Source of the DNA: Sphingomonas liriopis
GTDB lineage: Bacteria > Pseudomonadota > Alphaproteobacteria > Sphingomonadales > Sphingomonadaceae
Assembly (NCBI RefSeq): GCF_024211255.1
Contig: NZ_JAMLDY010000017.1
Span: 1 to 64,000 of the forward strand
DNA: 64,000 nt
Reading direction: 5' to 3'
In this document: piece by piece, positions 52,184 through 60,351 of the stretch
Position numbering within the stretch: position 1 is the first letter of the stretch
How the letters are laid out: every line of letters begins with the position of its first letter
Translations under genes and position numbers: made by a program
Notes under the pieces: model-generated
Told to the model about the DNA's origin: nothing
Seen by the model: only the letters and a program-made list of their open reading frames with translations
Database searches by the model: none

Positions 52184-54133
52184 TCAATGAAGCTCGAAGT
52201 GATCTTTCTTCGGACCCCGCATCTCGTTCCAGTAATCGACGAGGCGGTAGGGCCACGACAGGAAGATCCGGCCCTTCGAGTTGTTGTAGTAGCTGTTGGC
52301 CTTGGGATGCGTCCAGATCATGTCCTGCATCCGCGTGTCGATCTGCGTGTTCCACGCCTCGAACGCGTCGCGCCTGGGCTCGACCGCGCGCTTGTCGCTG
52401 GCATTGGCCCAGTCGAGGCATTCGATGATGTAGTTGACCTGCACCTCGGAGATCAGGTTCTGCCCCGCTGCATGGTTGGGCGCGCTGTTCGGCCCGACCG
52501 TCAGGAAGTAGTTGGGGTAGCCCGGCACCGTCACGCCCATGTACGACCGCGGATCGTCATGCCCCCATTCGTCGCGCAGCGAGCGCCCGCCGATCCCGTG
52601 GACCTCAAGCTTGCCGAGCATGTTGGCGACGTCGAAGCCGGTCGCGCAGACGATCACGTCGACCTCGTAGGTCGTGCCGTCCTCCATCCGGATGCCGGTC
52701 TCGGTGATCTCGGCGATCCCGCCCGACTCCAGCGTCACGTTGTCGCGCTTCAACGCGTCGAACCAGCCATTGTCGAGGATGATGCGCTTGGAGAAGATCG
52801 GGAAATCCGGCGTCAGCTTTTCCAGCAGGTCCGGGCGATCGGCGAACTTGGCGTCGAGATGCGCCAGCGCATATTGCCGCATCCCCTCGTTCAGCGCGGA
52901 CACCGACGGCGAGTCGACCGGCCATTCGGGATCCTTGAGCACGTTGGCGAACAGTCCGTCGGCAGCGAACCAGTAGACGCGGAAGCGGAACCACTCGCGG
53001 AAATGCGGGATGTGGCGCAACGCGAACTTCATGCCCGGCGGCACTTCGTGCGCGATCTCGGGATTGTAGATCACCCAGTGGCAGGAGCGCATGAAAACGG
53101 TCAGGTCCTTCACCTCGCCCGCGATCGCGGGGACGAGTTGCGCGCCGCTGGCGCCGGTGCCGATCACCGCGACGCGCTTGCCGCGCAGGTCGACCGCCGG
53201 GTCCCAGGTCGCCGTATGCATCCGCACGCCCCTGAACGTGTCGAAGCCGGGGATGTTGGGCCATTTCCAGCGATTGACCGGGCCGTGCGCGTTGATGACC
53301 GCGTTGACGCGCAGCACCTCCTCGGTGCCATCGACGCCGCGCACGGTGACGTCCCACATCGCGGCCTCGTCGTCATAGGCGAGCGAGACGACGGTCGTTT
53401 CGAAGCGGATGTGGCGGCGCAGGTCGTACTTCTCGGTCACGTGCAGCAGGTATTTCTGCATGTCCGCGCCAACCGGGTGATACGTCGTCCATTCGGGGGT
53501 GATCTCGAACGAATAGGAATAGAAATGGCTGGGCGTGTCGACGCCGACGCCGGGGTAGCGATTCTCGTACCAGGTGCCGCCGATTTCGGGATTCTTCTCG
53601 ATCACGACCTGCTCGTAGCCGGCTTCCTCCAGCTTGATCGAGGCGGCGAGCCCGGTCAGCCCCGCGCCGATCACCAGCACCTTGAACCCGGCGGGTGCGG
53701 GCTTGCGGCCCGCGATCTCGCGGCGCGGCGTCGATCGCTCGAACCCGATCTGATCCATCAGCAGCGGCAGGAATTCGTCCTCAACCGGCTCGCCGACGCT
53801 GACGCTCATCATCCGCTGCATCAGCGCCTTCGACGGCGCATCCTCGCGCGCGGCGCCGGGCGTGGTGAGCACGTGGCGCAGCTTCTCGCGCAGTTCCTGC
53901 TGATATTCCTCGGGAATATCGGTGCCCGGCATCGCGAAGGGGGGCTTGATGTAGTTCTGGAACGTGGCGAGCATCGCCTCGTCATGCGTGAGGTGGACAT
54001 AGACCATCAGCAGGGTCTGCACATTGGCCTCGACCAGCGCGGCCCGCAGATCCGCCGTGTCGGCCAGTGGCAGGCGACGATCCTGCCAGTCGAGCGCAGG
54101 CTGCCCCGCGTCGGTCGTAAGCTGCGTCGCCAT
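52184..54133 (-). CDS. Baeyer-Villiger monooxygenase
   Basis: The 649-aa FAD/NADPH monooxygenase has an N-terminal extension of about 155 residues. It is followed by VIGAGLTGLAASIKLEEAG, GGTWYENRYPGVGVD, the type I Baeyer-Villiger fingerprint FRGVRMHTATWD (FxGxxxHxxxW) near residues 300-311, and a second Rossmann turn (VIGTGASGAQLVPAI). It should insert oxygen next to a ring ketone to form an ester or lactone. The extension and size resemble 4-hydroxyacetophenone and steroid-type enzymes. ATG 54133 is preferred over one three codons upstream for spacing. Confidence 0.93.
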   Translation of the reverse strand: MATQLTTDAGQPALDWQDRRLPLADTADLRAALVEANVQTLLMVYVHLTHDEAMLATFQNYIKPPFAMPGTDIPEEYQQELREKLRHVLTTPGAAREDAPSKALMQRMMSVSVGEPVEDEFLPLLMDQIGFERSTPRREIAGRKPAPAGFKVLVIGAGLTGLAASIKLEEAGYEQVVIEKNPEIGGTWYENRYPGVGVDTPSHFYSYSFEITPEWTTYHPVGADMQKYLLHVTEKYDLRRHIRFETTVVSLAYDDEAAMWDVTVRGVDGTEEVLRVNAVINAHGPVNRWKWPNIPGFDTFRGVRMHTATWDPAVDLRGKRVAVIGTGASGAQLVPAIAGEVKDLTVFMRSCHWVIYNPEIAHEVPPGMKFALRHIPHFREWFRFRVYWFAADGLFANVLKDPEWPVDSPSVSALNEGMRQYALAHLDAKFADRPDLLEKLTPDFPIFSKRIILDNGWFDALKRDNVTLESGGIAEITETGIRMEDGTTYEVDVIVCATGFDVANMLGKLEVHGIGGRSLRDEWGHDDPRSYMGVTVPGYPNYFLTVGPNSAPNHAAGQNLISEVQVNYIIECLDWANASDKRAVEPRRDAFEAWNTQIDTRMQDMIWTHPKANSYYNNSKGRIFLSWPYRLVDYWNEMRGPKKDHFELH

Positions 54134-54272
54134 GCGGTCCATTCCTCTTCCCGTCGTGTCAATCGTACGCTGACGGACGATAACTATCGGGTGACCGATC
54201 AAGCGTCAATCGGCATGTCGCGCCCAACCGTTGGGTCGAATACCGTTTTGCGTCGATGTTCCCGTAATATAC

Positions 54273-54281
54273 TACGCACCA
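54273..54281. promoter_or_regulatory. TACGCA box upstream of the Baeyer-Villiger operon
   Basis: TACGCACCA lies 140 bases before the ATG at 54133 and just past the end of the NTF2-like gene at 54289. It is the only such box in that gap. Confidence 0.4.
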
Positions 54282-54288
54282 AGCCTGC

Positions 54289-54759
54289 TCAAGCCGCCAG
54301 TGGCGGGATCGGGGGCATGTCGGGCACATTGTGTGACCAGCTCATCTCCTCGACCCGTTCCGCGATACGCCAGCCATCGGTGGTCCGCACGAACACGTCG
54401 CGATACCACAGGCCGATGAAGAACGTCTGCTCCACCCCGTCCGCGCCGCGATACACCATCGGATTGAACAGGATCGTGCGACCGCTCGCGCGATCGCCGG
54501 CCAGATCAAGGGTGCTGGTCGCGACGAGATGCTGGAAGCGGGAAAACCGCTCGAGCGCGAGCGGAAGCCACGCCTTGACCTGCGCGAGCGAACCGACCGC
54601 GCCGCCCGTTTGCGTATAATCGATCCTGGCGTCGGCGGTGAAGATCGAATCGAGCGCCTCCCAGTCGCGATCGTCGATCGCGAAGCTGTAGCGCGCCAAC
54701 AGGTCCTGGATCTCCAGCCTGTCGCCGATCTCCTGCAGGGTCATCCTACCGTTCGCCAT
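54289..54759 (-). CDS. NTF2-like (SnoaL-type) protein
   Basis: The 156-aa protein shows IGDRLEIQDLLARYSFAIDDRDWEALDSIFTADARIDYTQTGG, a HLVATSTLDLAGDRASGR core, and GWRIAERVEEMSW. Asp-Asp-Tyr positions common in aromatic-ring SnoaL proteins are present. ATG 54759 is supported by GGGATC upstream. It is divergent from the ALDH gene; the 154-bp gap has a weak box (TATGCGTGA, 54802-54810). Third NTF2-like gene in the island. Confidence 0.82.
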   Translation of the reverse strand: MANGRMTLQEIGDRLEIQDLLARYSFAIDDRDWEALDSIFTADARIDYTQTGGAVGSLAQVKAWLPLALERFSRFQHLVATSTLDLAGDRASGRTILFNPMVYRGADGVEQTFFIGLWYRDVFVRTTDGWRIAERVEEMSWSHNVPDMPPIPPLAA

Positions 54760-54913
54760 GTGTCGTGATCCCGTTCCGGCTGCGCCGACCATCGGCATAT
54801 GTATGCGTGATTACCGATACGCGCTGCGGCGACCGATATCCACTCCGCACATTGGTTGTACCGCGTCCTGTCGTACGGTAACGGCGTCGCCAACAATCCC
54901 GAAGGGCCCGACC

Positions 54914-56341
54914 ATGGAAACATATGCCAATCTCGTCGCCGGTGTCTGGCGTTCGGACGCGGATGCGCGCCCCGACACCAGCCCGAGCGACACGTCCGAC
55001 ACCATCGGTCTGTTCGCGGCCGCCGATGCGGACCTCGTTGCCGAGGCGCTGGCCGCGGCGCATGCCGCCCAGCATGGCTGGGCGCGCACGACTGCGGCGT
55101 TCCGCGCCGCGATCCTGTCGCAGGCGAGCGCCGAGCTGTTCCGGCGCGCGCCCGAACTCGGCGAACTGCTGGCGCGTGAAGAGGGCAAGACCCGGCTCGA
55201 CGCGACCGGCGAAGTGACGCGGGCGGCGCAGGTGCTTCAGTATTTCGCAGGCGAGGCGGTGCGCGCGATCGGCGAGAAATATCCGCAGGTCCGCCCCGAC
55301 GTCGACGTCGACGTCACGCGCGAGCCGGTCGGCGTGGTGGGCATCATCACGCCGTGGAACTTCCCGATCGCGATCCCGGCGTGGAAGATCGCCGCCGCGC
55401 TCGCCTATGGCAACACGGTGGTCTTCAAGCCCGCGGACCTCACGCCCGCCAGCGCCTGGGCGCTGGTCGACATACTCCACCGTGCGGGGCTGCCGGCGGG
55501 CGTGCTGAACCTGGTCATGGGGCGCGGGTCGGTCGTTGGCGATCCGCTGGTCGACGGCGTCGACGCGATCAGCTTCACCGGTTCGGTTCCGACCGGACGG
55601 AGGATCGCGGCGCGCGCGATCGGGCGCATGACGCGGCTGCAGCTCGAGATGGGCGGCAAGAACCCCTTCGTCGTTCTCGACGATGCCGATCTCGACGTTG
55701 CGGTCGCCTGCGCGCTGAACGGCGCGTTCTTCCAGACCGGGCAGCGCTGCACCGCCTCGAGCCGGCTGATCGTCACCGAAGGCATCCACGACGCGTTCGT
55801 CGAGCGGCTGACCGCGGAGATGGGCAAGCTGCGGATCGGGCATGCGCTCGATGCCGAGACGCAGATCGGGCCGGTGGTCGATGCCAGGCAGATGGCGACC
55901 GACCTGGACTATATCCGGATCGCGCGCGACGAAGGTTGCGAGGTGGTCGGCGGCGAGCAGCTGGAACGCGCGACCACCGGGCATTTCCTTTCCCCCGCGC
56001 TGCTGGTCGGTGCGACCAATGCGATGCGCAGCAGCCGCGAGGAAATCTTCGGCCCCGTCGCCAGCCTGATCCGCGTGGCGAATTACGACGAGGCGCTGGC
56101 GGTCGCGAACGATACGGAGTTCGGTCTGTCGTCGGGCATATGCACGACGTCGCTGTCCCGCACCCGCGATTTCCAGCGCAATTCGGCGGCCGGGCTCGTC
56201 ATGGTGAACGTGCCGACCGCAGGCCTCGATTATCATGTCCCGTTCGGCGGCCGGAAGGGATCAAGCTACGGCCCGCGGGAGCAGGGCAGCTATGCCCGTG
56301 AGTTCTACACGACCGTCAAGACAAGCTACATCAGCGGGTGA
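54914..56341 (+). CDS. NAD(P)-dependent aldehyde dehydrogenase
   Basis: The 475-aa ALDH has catalytic Cys in FFQTGQRCTASSR, Glu in LEMGGKNPF, Asn in TPWNFPIA, and a normal C-terminus (GREQGSYAREFYTTVKT-like, ending SYISG). The closest shape is succinate-semialdehyde/alpha-ketoglutarate-semialdehyde dehydrogenase, but an oxidised side chain from ring or glycoside breakdown is equally possible. ATG 54914 follows GAAGG. It stands alone between divergent and downstream promoters. Confidence 0.9.
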   Translation: METYANLVAGVWRSDADARPDTSPSDTSDTIGLFAAADADLVAEALAAAHAAQHGWARTTAAFRAAILSQASAELFRRAPELGELLAREEGKTRLDATGEVTRAAQVLQYFAGEAVRAIGEKYPQVRPDVDVDVTREPVGVVGIITPWNFPIAIPAWKIAAALAYGNTVVFKPADLTPASAWALVDILHRAGLPAGVLNLVMGRGSVVGDPLVDGVDAISFTGSVPTGRRIAARAIGRMTRLQLEMGGKNPFVVLDDADLDVAVACALNGAFFQTGQRCTASSRLIVTEGIHDAFVERLTAEMGKLRIGHALDAETQIGPVVDARQMATDLDYIRIARDEGCEVVGGEQLERATTGHFLSPALLVGATNAMRSSREEIFGPVASLIRVANYDEALAVANDTEFGLSSGICTTSLSRTRDFQRNSAAGLVMVNVPTAGLDYHVPFGGRKGSSYGPREQGSYAREFYTTVKTSYISG

Positions 56342-56384
56342 TCTGGCCGGACGCACACCGTCGATGCCTTGACTATGGTACGAC

Positions 56385-56400
56385 TGCGTATCATTGATAG
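56385..56400. promoter_or_regulatory. TACGCA box with TATCATTGATA palindrome
   Basis: TGCGTA (56385-56390) overlaps TATCATTGATA, a perfect 11-base palindrome, 24 bases before the ATG at 56424. The site at 23363 also joins TACGCA to TATCAATGAT, so the two parts may form one operator. Confidence 0.5.
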
Positions 56401-56423
56401 CGCGGATATGATGGGGCGGTGTG

Positions 56424-57857
56424 ATGACGAGCGGCGGTAAAAAGGTCTTCCTGACCGGCGTGACCGGCAACATGGGGCGCGAAGCCCTCAAGCGGCTGGT
56501 CGAGCATCGCGATGCGATCGCATTGACGGTGCTGATACGCCCGGAGGAGATGGGTCATCCGGTTGCCAGGCACATCCGTCGCACCGATTGTGCGACGATC
56601 GTGGTCGGCGACCTGACGAAACCGGATTCGCTCGACGACGGCATCCGCGGCGCCGACGTCGTCCTCCACGTCGGCGGGCTGGTATCGCCGCTGGCGGACC
56701 GGATGCCGCCCGAGGTGGTGACGGCGGTCAATGTCGGCGGCGCGCGCAACATCGTCGCCGCGATCCACCGCGTGGCGGATCCCGAGCGGACCCGCCTCGT
56801 CTATATCGGCACCGTCGCGCAGACGGGCAGCCGTAACACTCCGATCCACTGGGGCCGGACGGGCGATCCGATCAAGATCAGCACCTATGACCATTATGCG
56901 GTCACCAAGACCCAGGCCGAAGCGGTGATCGCGCAAGGAGGCATCCGCCACTGGGTGTCGCTGCGCCAGAGCGGGATGGCGCATCACGAGATGTGGCGGA
57001 TGTTCGATCCGATCATGTTCCACAATCCGCTGAACGGCGTGTTCGAATGGTCGACCGCCAACGACAGCGGGCGGCTGATGGCGGCGGTGTGCGACGACGG
57101 CGTGCCGGCCGCATTCTGGCGGGGCTTCTACAATATCGGCGGCGGCGCGACATCGCGGGTGGTGAACCACGAATTCATGGCCGCGAGCATGGCGAACTAT
57201 CGCGAAGTCCTTCGCCCGCACTGGTTCGCGACGCGCAACTTCCACGGGCAATGGTATTCGGATAGCGATCGGTTGGAGGCGCTGGTGCCATTCCGCGAAC
57301 AATCGATCCACGAGCATCTCGCCGACGCCCCGACCCATATCCCGGCACTTGCGCGACTGGTACCCAAACTGTTGCCCGGCATGGTCCGCAAGCGGATCGA
57401 GGGGCTGGCGCGTGCACCCGGCGGATCGCTCCACTGGTTCGAGACGAACGACGAGGCGCATATCCACAGTTATTTCGGATCGCGCGAAGCCTGGGAGGCG
57501 ATCCCGCGCAACTGGACGAATTATGCGCTCAAGCAGCCGTCACGCGACCCCGTGAACCTTGACCATGGCTATGACGAGACCCGCACGCCAGAGGAATGGC
57601 GGATCGGCGACCTGCGCGATGCCGCGGCCTTTCGTGGCGGGCGATGCCATGCCGACGCGTGCGACGGTCCGGACCACGCGGTCGAATGGTCGTGTGCGTC
57701 GGGGCACCGCTTCACGATGACGCCCAATCTGTATCTGCGCGGCGGGCATTGGTGCCCGACCTGCATGATCGATCCGACGACCTACGACGCGACAGCCGCG
57801 ACCAGCCCGTTCTTTCGCCAGGTGTGGACCGAACCGACCTCAGCGGCGGACGCATGA
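56424..57857 (+). CDS. Extended SDR (NAD-dependent epimerase type) fused to a zinc-ribbon domain
   Basis: The 477-aa protein begins KKVFLTGVTGNMGREALKRL, an extended-SDR Rossmann fold, with YDHYAVTKTQAE as the YxxxK active site. From about residue 408 it carries Cys408, Cys413, Cys424, His428, Cys444 and Cys447. The order WSCASGH...GGHWCPTC is the treble-clef zinc pattern seen in small DNA- or RNA-associated domains. I know of no common SDR with this tail. The enzyme part may act on 3-hydroxyl groups as in 3-beta-hydroxysteroid dehydrogenases of the extended type. It is closed by a terminator. Confidence 0.82.
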   Translation: MTSGGKKVFLTGVTGNMGREALKRLVEHRDAIALTVLIRPEEMGHPVARHIRRTDCATIVVGDLTKPDSLDDGIRGADVVLHVGGLVSPLADRMPPEVVTAVNVGGARNIVAAIHRVADPERTRLVYIGTVAQTGSRNTPIHWGRTGDPIKISTYDHYAVTKTQAEAVIAQGGIRHWVSLRQSGMAHHEMWRMFDPIMFHNPLNGVFEWSTANDSGRLMAAVCDDGVPAAFWRGFYNIGGGATSRVVNHEFMAASMANYREVLRPHWFATRNFHGQWYSDSDRLEALVPFREQSIHEHLADAPTHIPALARLVPKLLPGMVRKRIEGLARAPGGSLHWFETNDEAHIHSYFGSREAWEAIPRNWTNYALKQPSRDPVNLDHGYDETRTPEEWRIGDLRDAAAFRGGRCHADACDGPDHAVEWSCASGHRFTMTPNLYLRGGHWCPTCMIDPTTYDATAATSPFFRQVWTEPTSAADA

Positions 57858-57860
57858 AGC

Positions 57861-57887
57861 GCCGGCCCGGCGATGAGCCGGGCCGGC
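57861..57887. terminator. Bidirectional hairpin terminator
   Basis: GCCGGCCCGGC, loop GATGA, GCCGGGCCGGC is a perfect 11-bp stem between the converging SDR and GH78 genes. Confidence 0.8.
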
Positions 57888-57893
57888 TCCCGC

Positions 57894-60320
57894 CTATTGC
57901 GTGGGTAGCGTGAGTTTCGTGGTGGCGCGGGTCAGCGGATAGCTGCGGCCCTGCCACTCGAACGTGCCGGGCAGAGACGCGGGGCGCGTGATCTGCGCGG
58001 TCAGCCGTGTGCCCGTGATCGCGTATTTCACGCTGACCGGGCCGGCCGGCGTCGCGGCCGTCGCGTCGACGCGCTTGAGCGTCCCGAGCGCGGGCGCGAT
58101 GCGGACGCTGCGATAACCCGCTTCGCCGGGCCCGATCCCGGCCACGATGCCAAGCAGGTCGGCGGTAGGATGTGCGCTCCAGGCGTGGGTGTCCGAACGC
58201 GTGTCGCCGCGCTCCTCGGGCCAGGTCGTGTAGTTGAGCTTCAGCATGTCTCGCCAGGTATCGAGCAGTCCCAGATAGCGGTCACCCTGCCCCGCATGGA
58301 CGAACGCCTGCGCCAGATACCAGGCGAAATAATAGCTCGTCGTGGTCATCCCGGCGGGTGCGTCGATGCCCCTGCCCGGTGCCACGATCTTGTCGAGGAT
58401 AGCGCGCGCCTCCACCGGCGTCGCGACGTCATAGAGGATCGCCAGCGCGTTCATGTGCTGGCTGAACACCGCGCCGTCGGGATTGTCCGCGAACAGGCCG
58501 CGCGCCGGCACCCAGCAGCGCGCGCGGATCGCCTGCTTCAGCGTATCGGCCTTGGCTGCATACGCCGTCCCGCGCGCCGGGTCGCCCAGCGCCGCCTCGA
58601 TCCGAGCCCCCTGTTGCAGCGCGCCGAGCCAGCTCACGGTCATCAGGCAGCTCTCGTTAGTACTGCCGTACGACGGGAATACCTTGCGGTCGGTTGCCGG
58701 TTGTCCCACCCAGTCGATGAAGTTCCACTGCGGGTTCTTGCCGAGCAGGCCGCTCGGCTGCTGCCACGGCCGGAACCAGTCGAGCACGGTCCGCATCCGG
58801 TCGAGATGGCGGACGATCGGCGCGGGGTCGCGCTGGCGCATCCGCCAGTCGTCCAGCATCGCGACCCAGATCAGCGAGAACGGCGCGATGACGTTGGGCG
58901 CGCGCTGCGGATAGGCGCCGTCCATCAGGCCGCCCTCGACGTTCGAGCCCGGAAACGCGTCGATGGCCTGCTCCGCCAACCGCGCGTCACCCGACACCGC
59001 ATAGGAGATCAGCATCTGCAACCGCGTGTCACCGGTATATTGCAGCTGTTCCCAATAGGCGGTGTCCATGTAGGTTTCGTGCGCGTCGATCCGCGCGGTG
59101 CGCCAGCCCACGTCGAAGATGCGCGTCAACGTCGGATCGTCGCTGGTGAAGCGGGCGATTTGCTCGAACGGATAGCCGGTCTCGAACGCACGCAGGCCCT
59201 TGAGCACCAGCGGCGCGTCCTTCGTCTCGACCGCGATCTCCGCATAGCGCCACGTGCGCCACCACAAGGTCTCGAACGTACGCGGCCGGCCGTCGGGCAG
59301 GAACGTGTCGTGGATGCCGTACACGCTGCGATCGCCGACCAACGCGCGGTCGCCCTTCTTGCGGTTCGCATCGTACAGCGCCTCCGACCAGGTGAGCGTG
59401 ACCCTGGCGCCCGCGCCGCCATCGACGTCGAGCTGCGGATAGGCCGCCACCATCGCGTCGCGCTGGATCAGCAGCGTGACCTTGCTGTTGGCGGGCACCG
59501 TCACCGCGCGGGTCGGGAAGGCTGTGCCGCCGGCCAGATCGGTGCGCACGACCTTGCCCGGCGAGGTCGCCGCATAGCCCTGCGGCAGAAGGCGATCGGC
59601 GACAATCCCGCGCCGCGCCGCGTCGGGCGCAGGCGTCGCATCCTGCCAGCCTGTGCCCTGTTCGTCGGGCCCGGCCCAGTCGAAATCGGCCCTGGCGGCG
59701 TCGATCGTCTCGGGGTGCGCGGCGACGTAGAAAAGGCCGCTCTTGATGATCTGTCGCCAGCCATTCTCGAAACCGTGGCCGGCATCGCGGCGGACTCGCC
59801 AGCCGGCACGCTCGGTCGAGATCGCGGCCGCCTTGCCGTCGCCGATCAGGCGGAACCCGGTCGCGACGCTCTGCTGGAAATTGGGCGCGGTCTGCGTGAA
59901 CAGCATCGCGCCTTCCGCGCGCTGGCGCTGCTGCGGCGTGGCGTCGGCGGGGACGACGATCGGCTTCACCCCGTTCCACACCACCGCCGCGACGACGTTG
60001 CGACCGCGCCTCAACCACGGCGCCAGATCGATCGTCGCCTCGCGCCAGTGCGCGACGTCGCCGGTCGACGGCCCGGATGCGACGCGGGTGCCGTTGACGT
60101 ACAGGACGAAGCGGTTGTCTGCGGTCACGCGCACCGGGAAGCGCGCGGGTTTCGCGGCCAGATCGACCGCGCGGCGGAAATGCAGCACGACGGGGTTGGC
60201 GGACGCGGGCGTGTCGGCCTGCGTGATCCAGCCCTGCGCCGCCGATCGCGCGGGCGCCTGCGCGACCGCCGCCCCCGCAACCATCGTCGAGACCAGGGCC
60301 GTCAGCATCATCGGTTTCAT
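57894..60320 (-). CDS. Alpha-L-rhamnosidase, GH78 family
   Basis: The 808-aa protein has a signal peptide (MMLTALVSTMVAGAAVAQA) and an N-terminal beta-sandwich with a sugar-binding-like fold (FVLYVNGTRVASGP). The GH78 (alpha/alpha)6 barrel contains TYMDTAYWEQLQYTGDTR near residue 415 and TWPEERGDTRSDTHAWSAHPTADLL near 700, where the catalytic acid and base of the family lie. It would release terminal L-rhamnose from glycosides in the periplasm. It is the last gene of the minus-strand glycosidase operon. Confidence 0.92.
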   Translation of the reverse strand: MKPMMLTALVSTMVAGAAVAQAPARSAAQGWITQADTPASANPVVLHFRRAVDLAAKPARFPVRVTADNRFVLYVNGTRVASGPSTGDVAHWREATIDLAPWLRRGRNVVAAVVWNGVKPIVVPADATPQQRQRAEGAMLFTQTAPNFQQSVATGFRLIGDGKAAAISTERAGWRVRRDAGHGFENGWRQIIKSGLFYVAAHPETIDAARADFDWAGPDEQGTGWQDATPAPDAARRGIVADRLLPQGYAATSPGKVVRTDLAGGTAFPTRAVTVPANSKVTLLIQRDAMVAAYPQLDVDGGAGARVTLTWSEALYDANRKKGDRALVGDRSVYGIHDTFLPDGRPRTFETLWWRTWRYAEIAVETKDAPLVLKGLRAFETGYPFEQIARFTSDDPTLTRIFDVGWRTARIDAHETYMDTAYWEQLQYTGDTRLQMLISYAVSGDARLAEQAIDAFPGSNVEGGLMDGAYPQRAPNVIAPFSLIWVAMLDDWRMRQRDPAPIVRHLDRMRTVLDWFRPWQQPSGLLGKNPQWNFIDWVGQPATDRKVFPSYGSTNESCLMTVSWLGALQQGARIEAALGDPARGTAYAAKADTLKQAIRARCWVPARGLFADNPDGAVFSQHMNALAILYDVATPVEARAILDKIVAPGRGIDAPAGMTTTSYYFAWYLAQAFVHAGQGDRYLGLLDTWRDMLKLNYTTWPEERGDTRSDTHAWSAHPTADLLGIVAGIGPGEAGYRSVRIAPALGTLKRVDATAATPAGPVSVKYAITGTRLTAQITRPASLPGTFEWQGRSYPLTRATTKLTLPTQ

Positions 60321-60351
60321 ACCAGACCTTTCGCGATGGGCGCGCCGCCGA

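Noticed and set aside
52157..54619. A plus-strand frame of about 820 codons opposite the Baeyer-Villiger gene
   Set aside because: It mirrors the codon pattern of the real gene and has no motif of its own.
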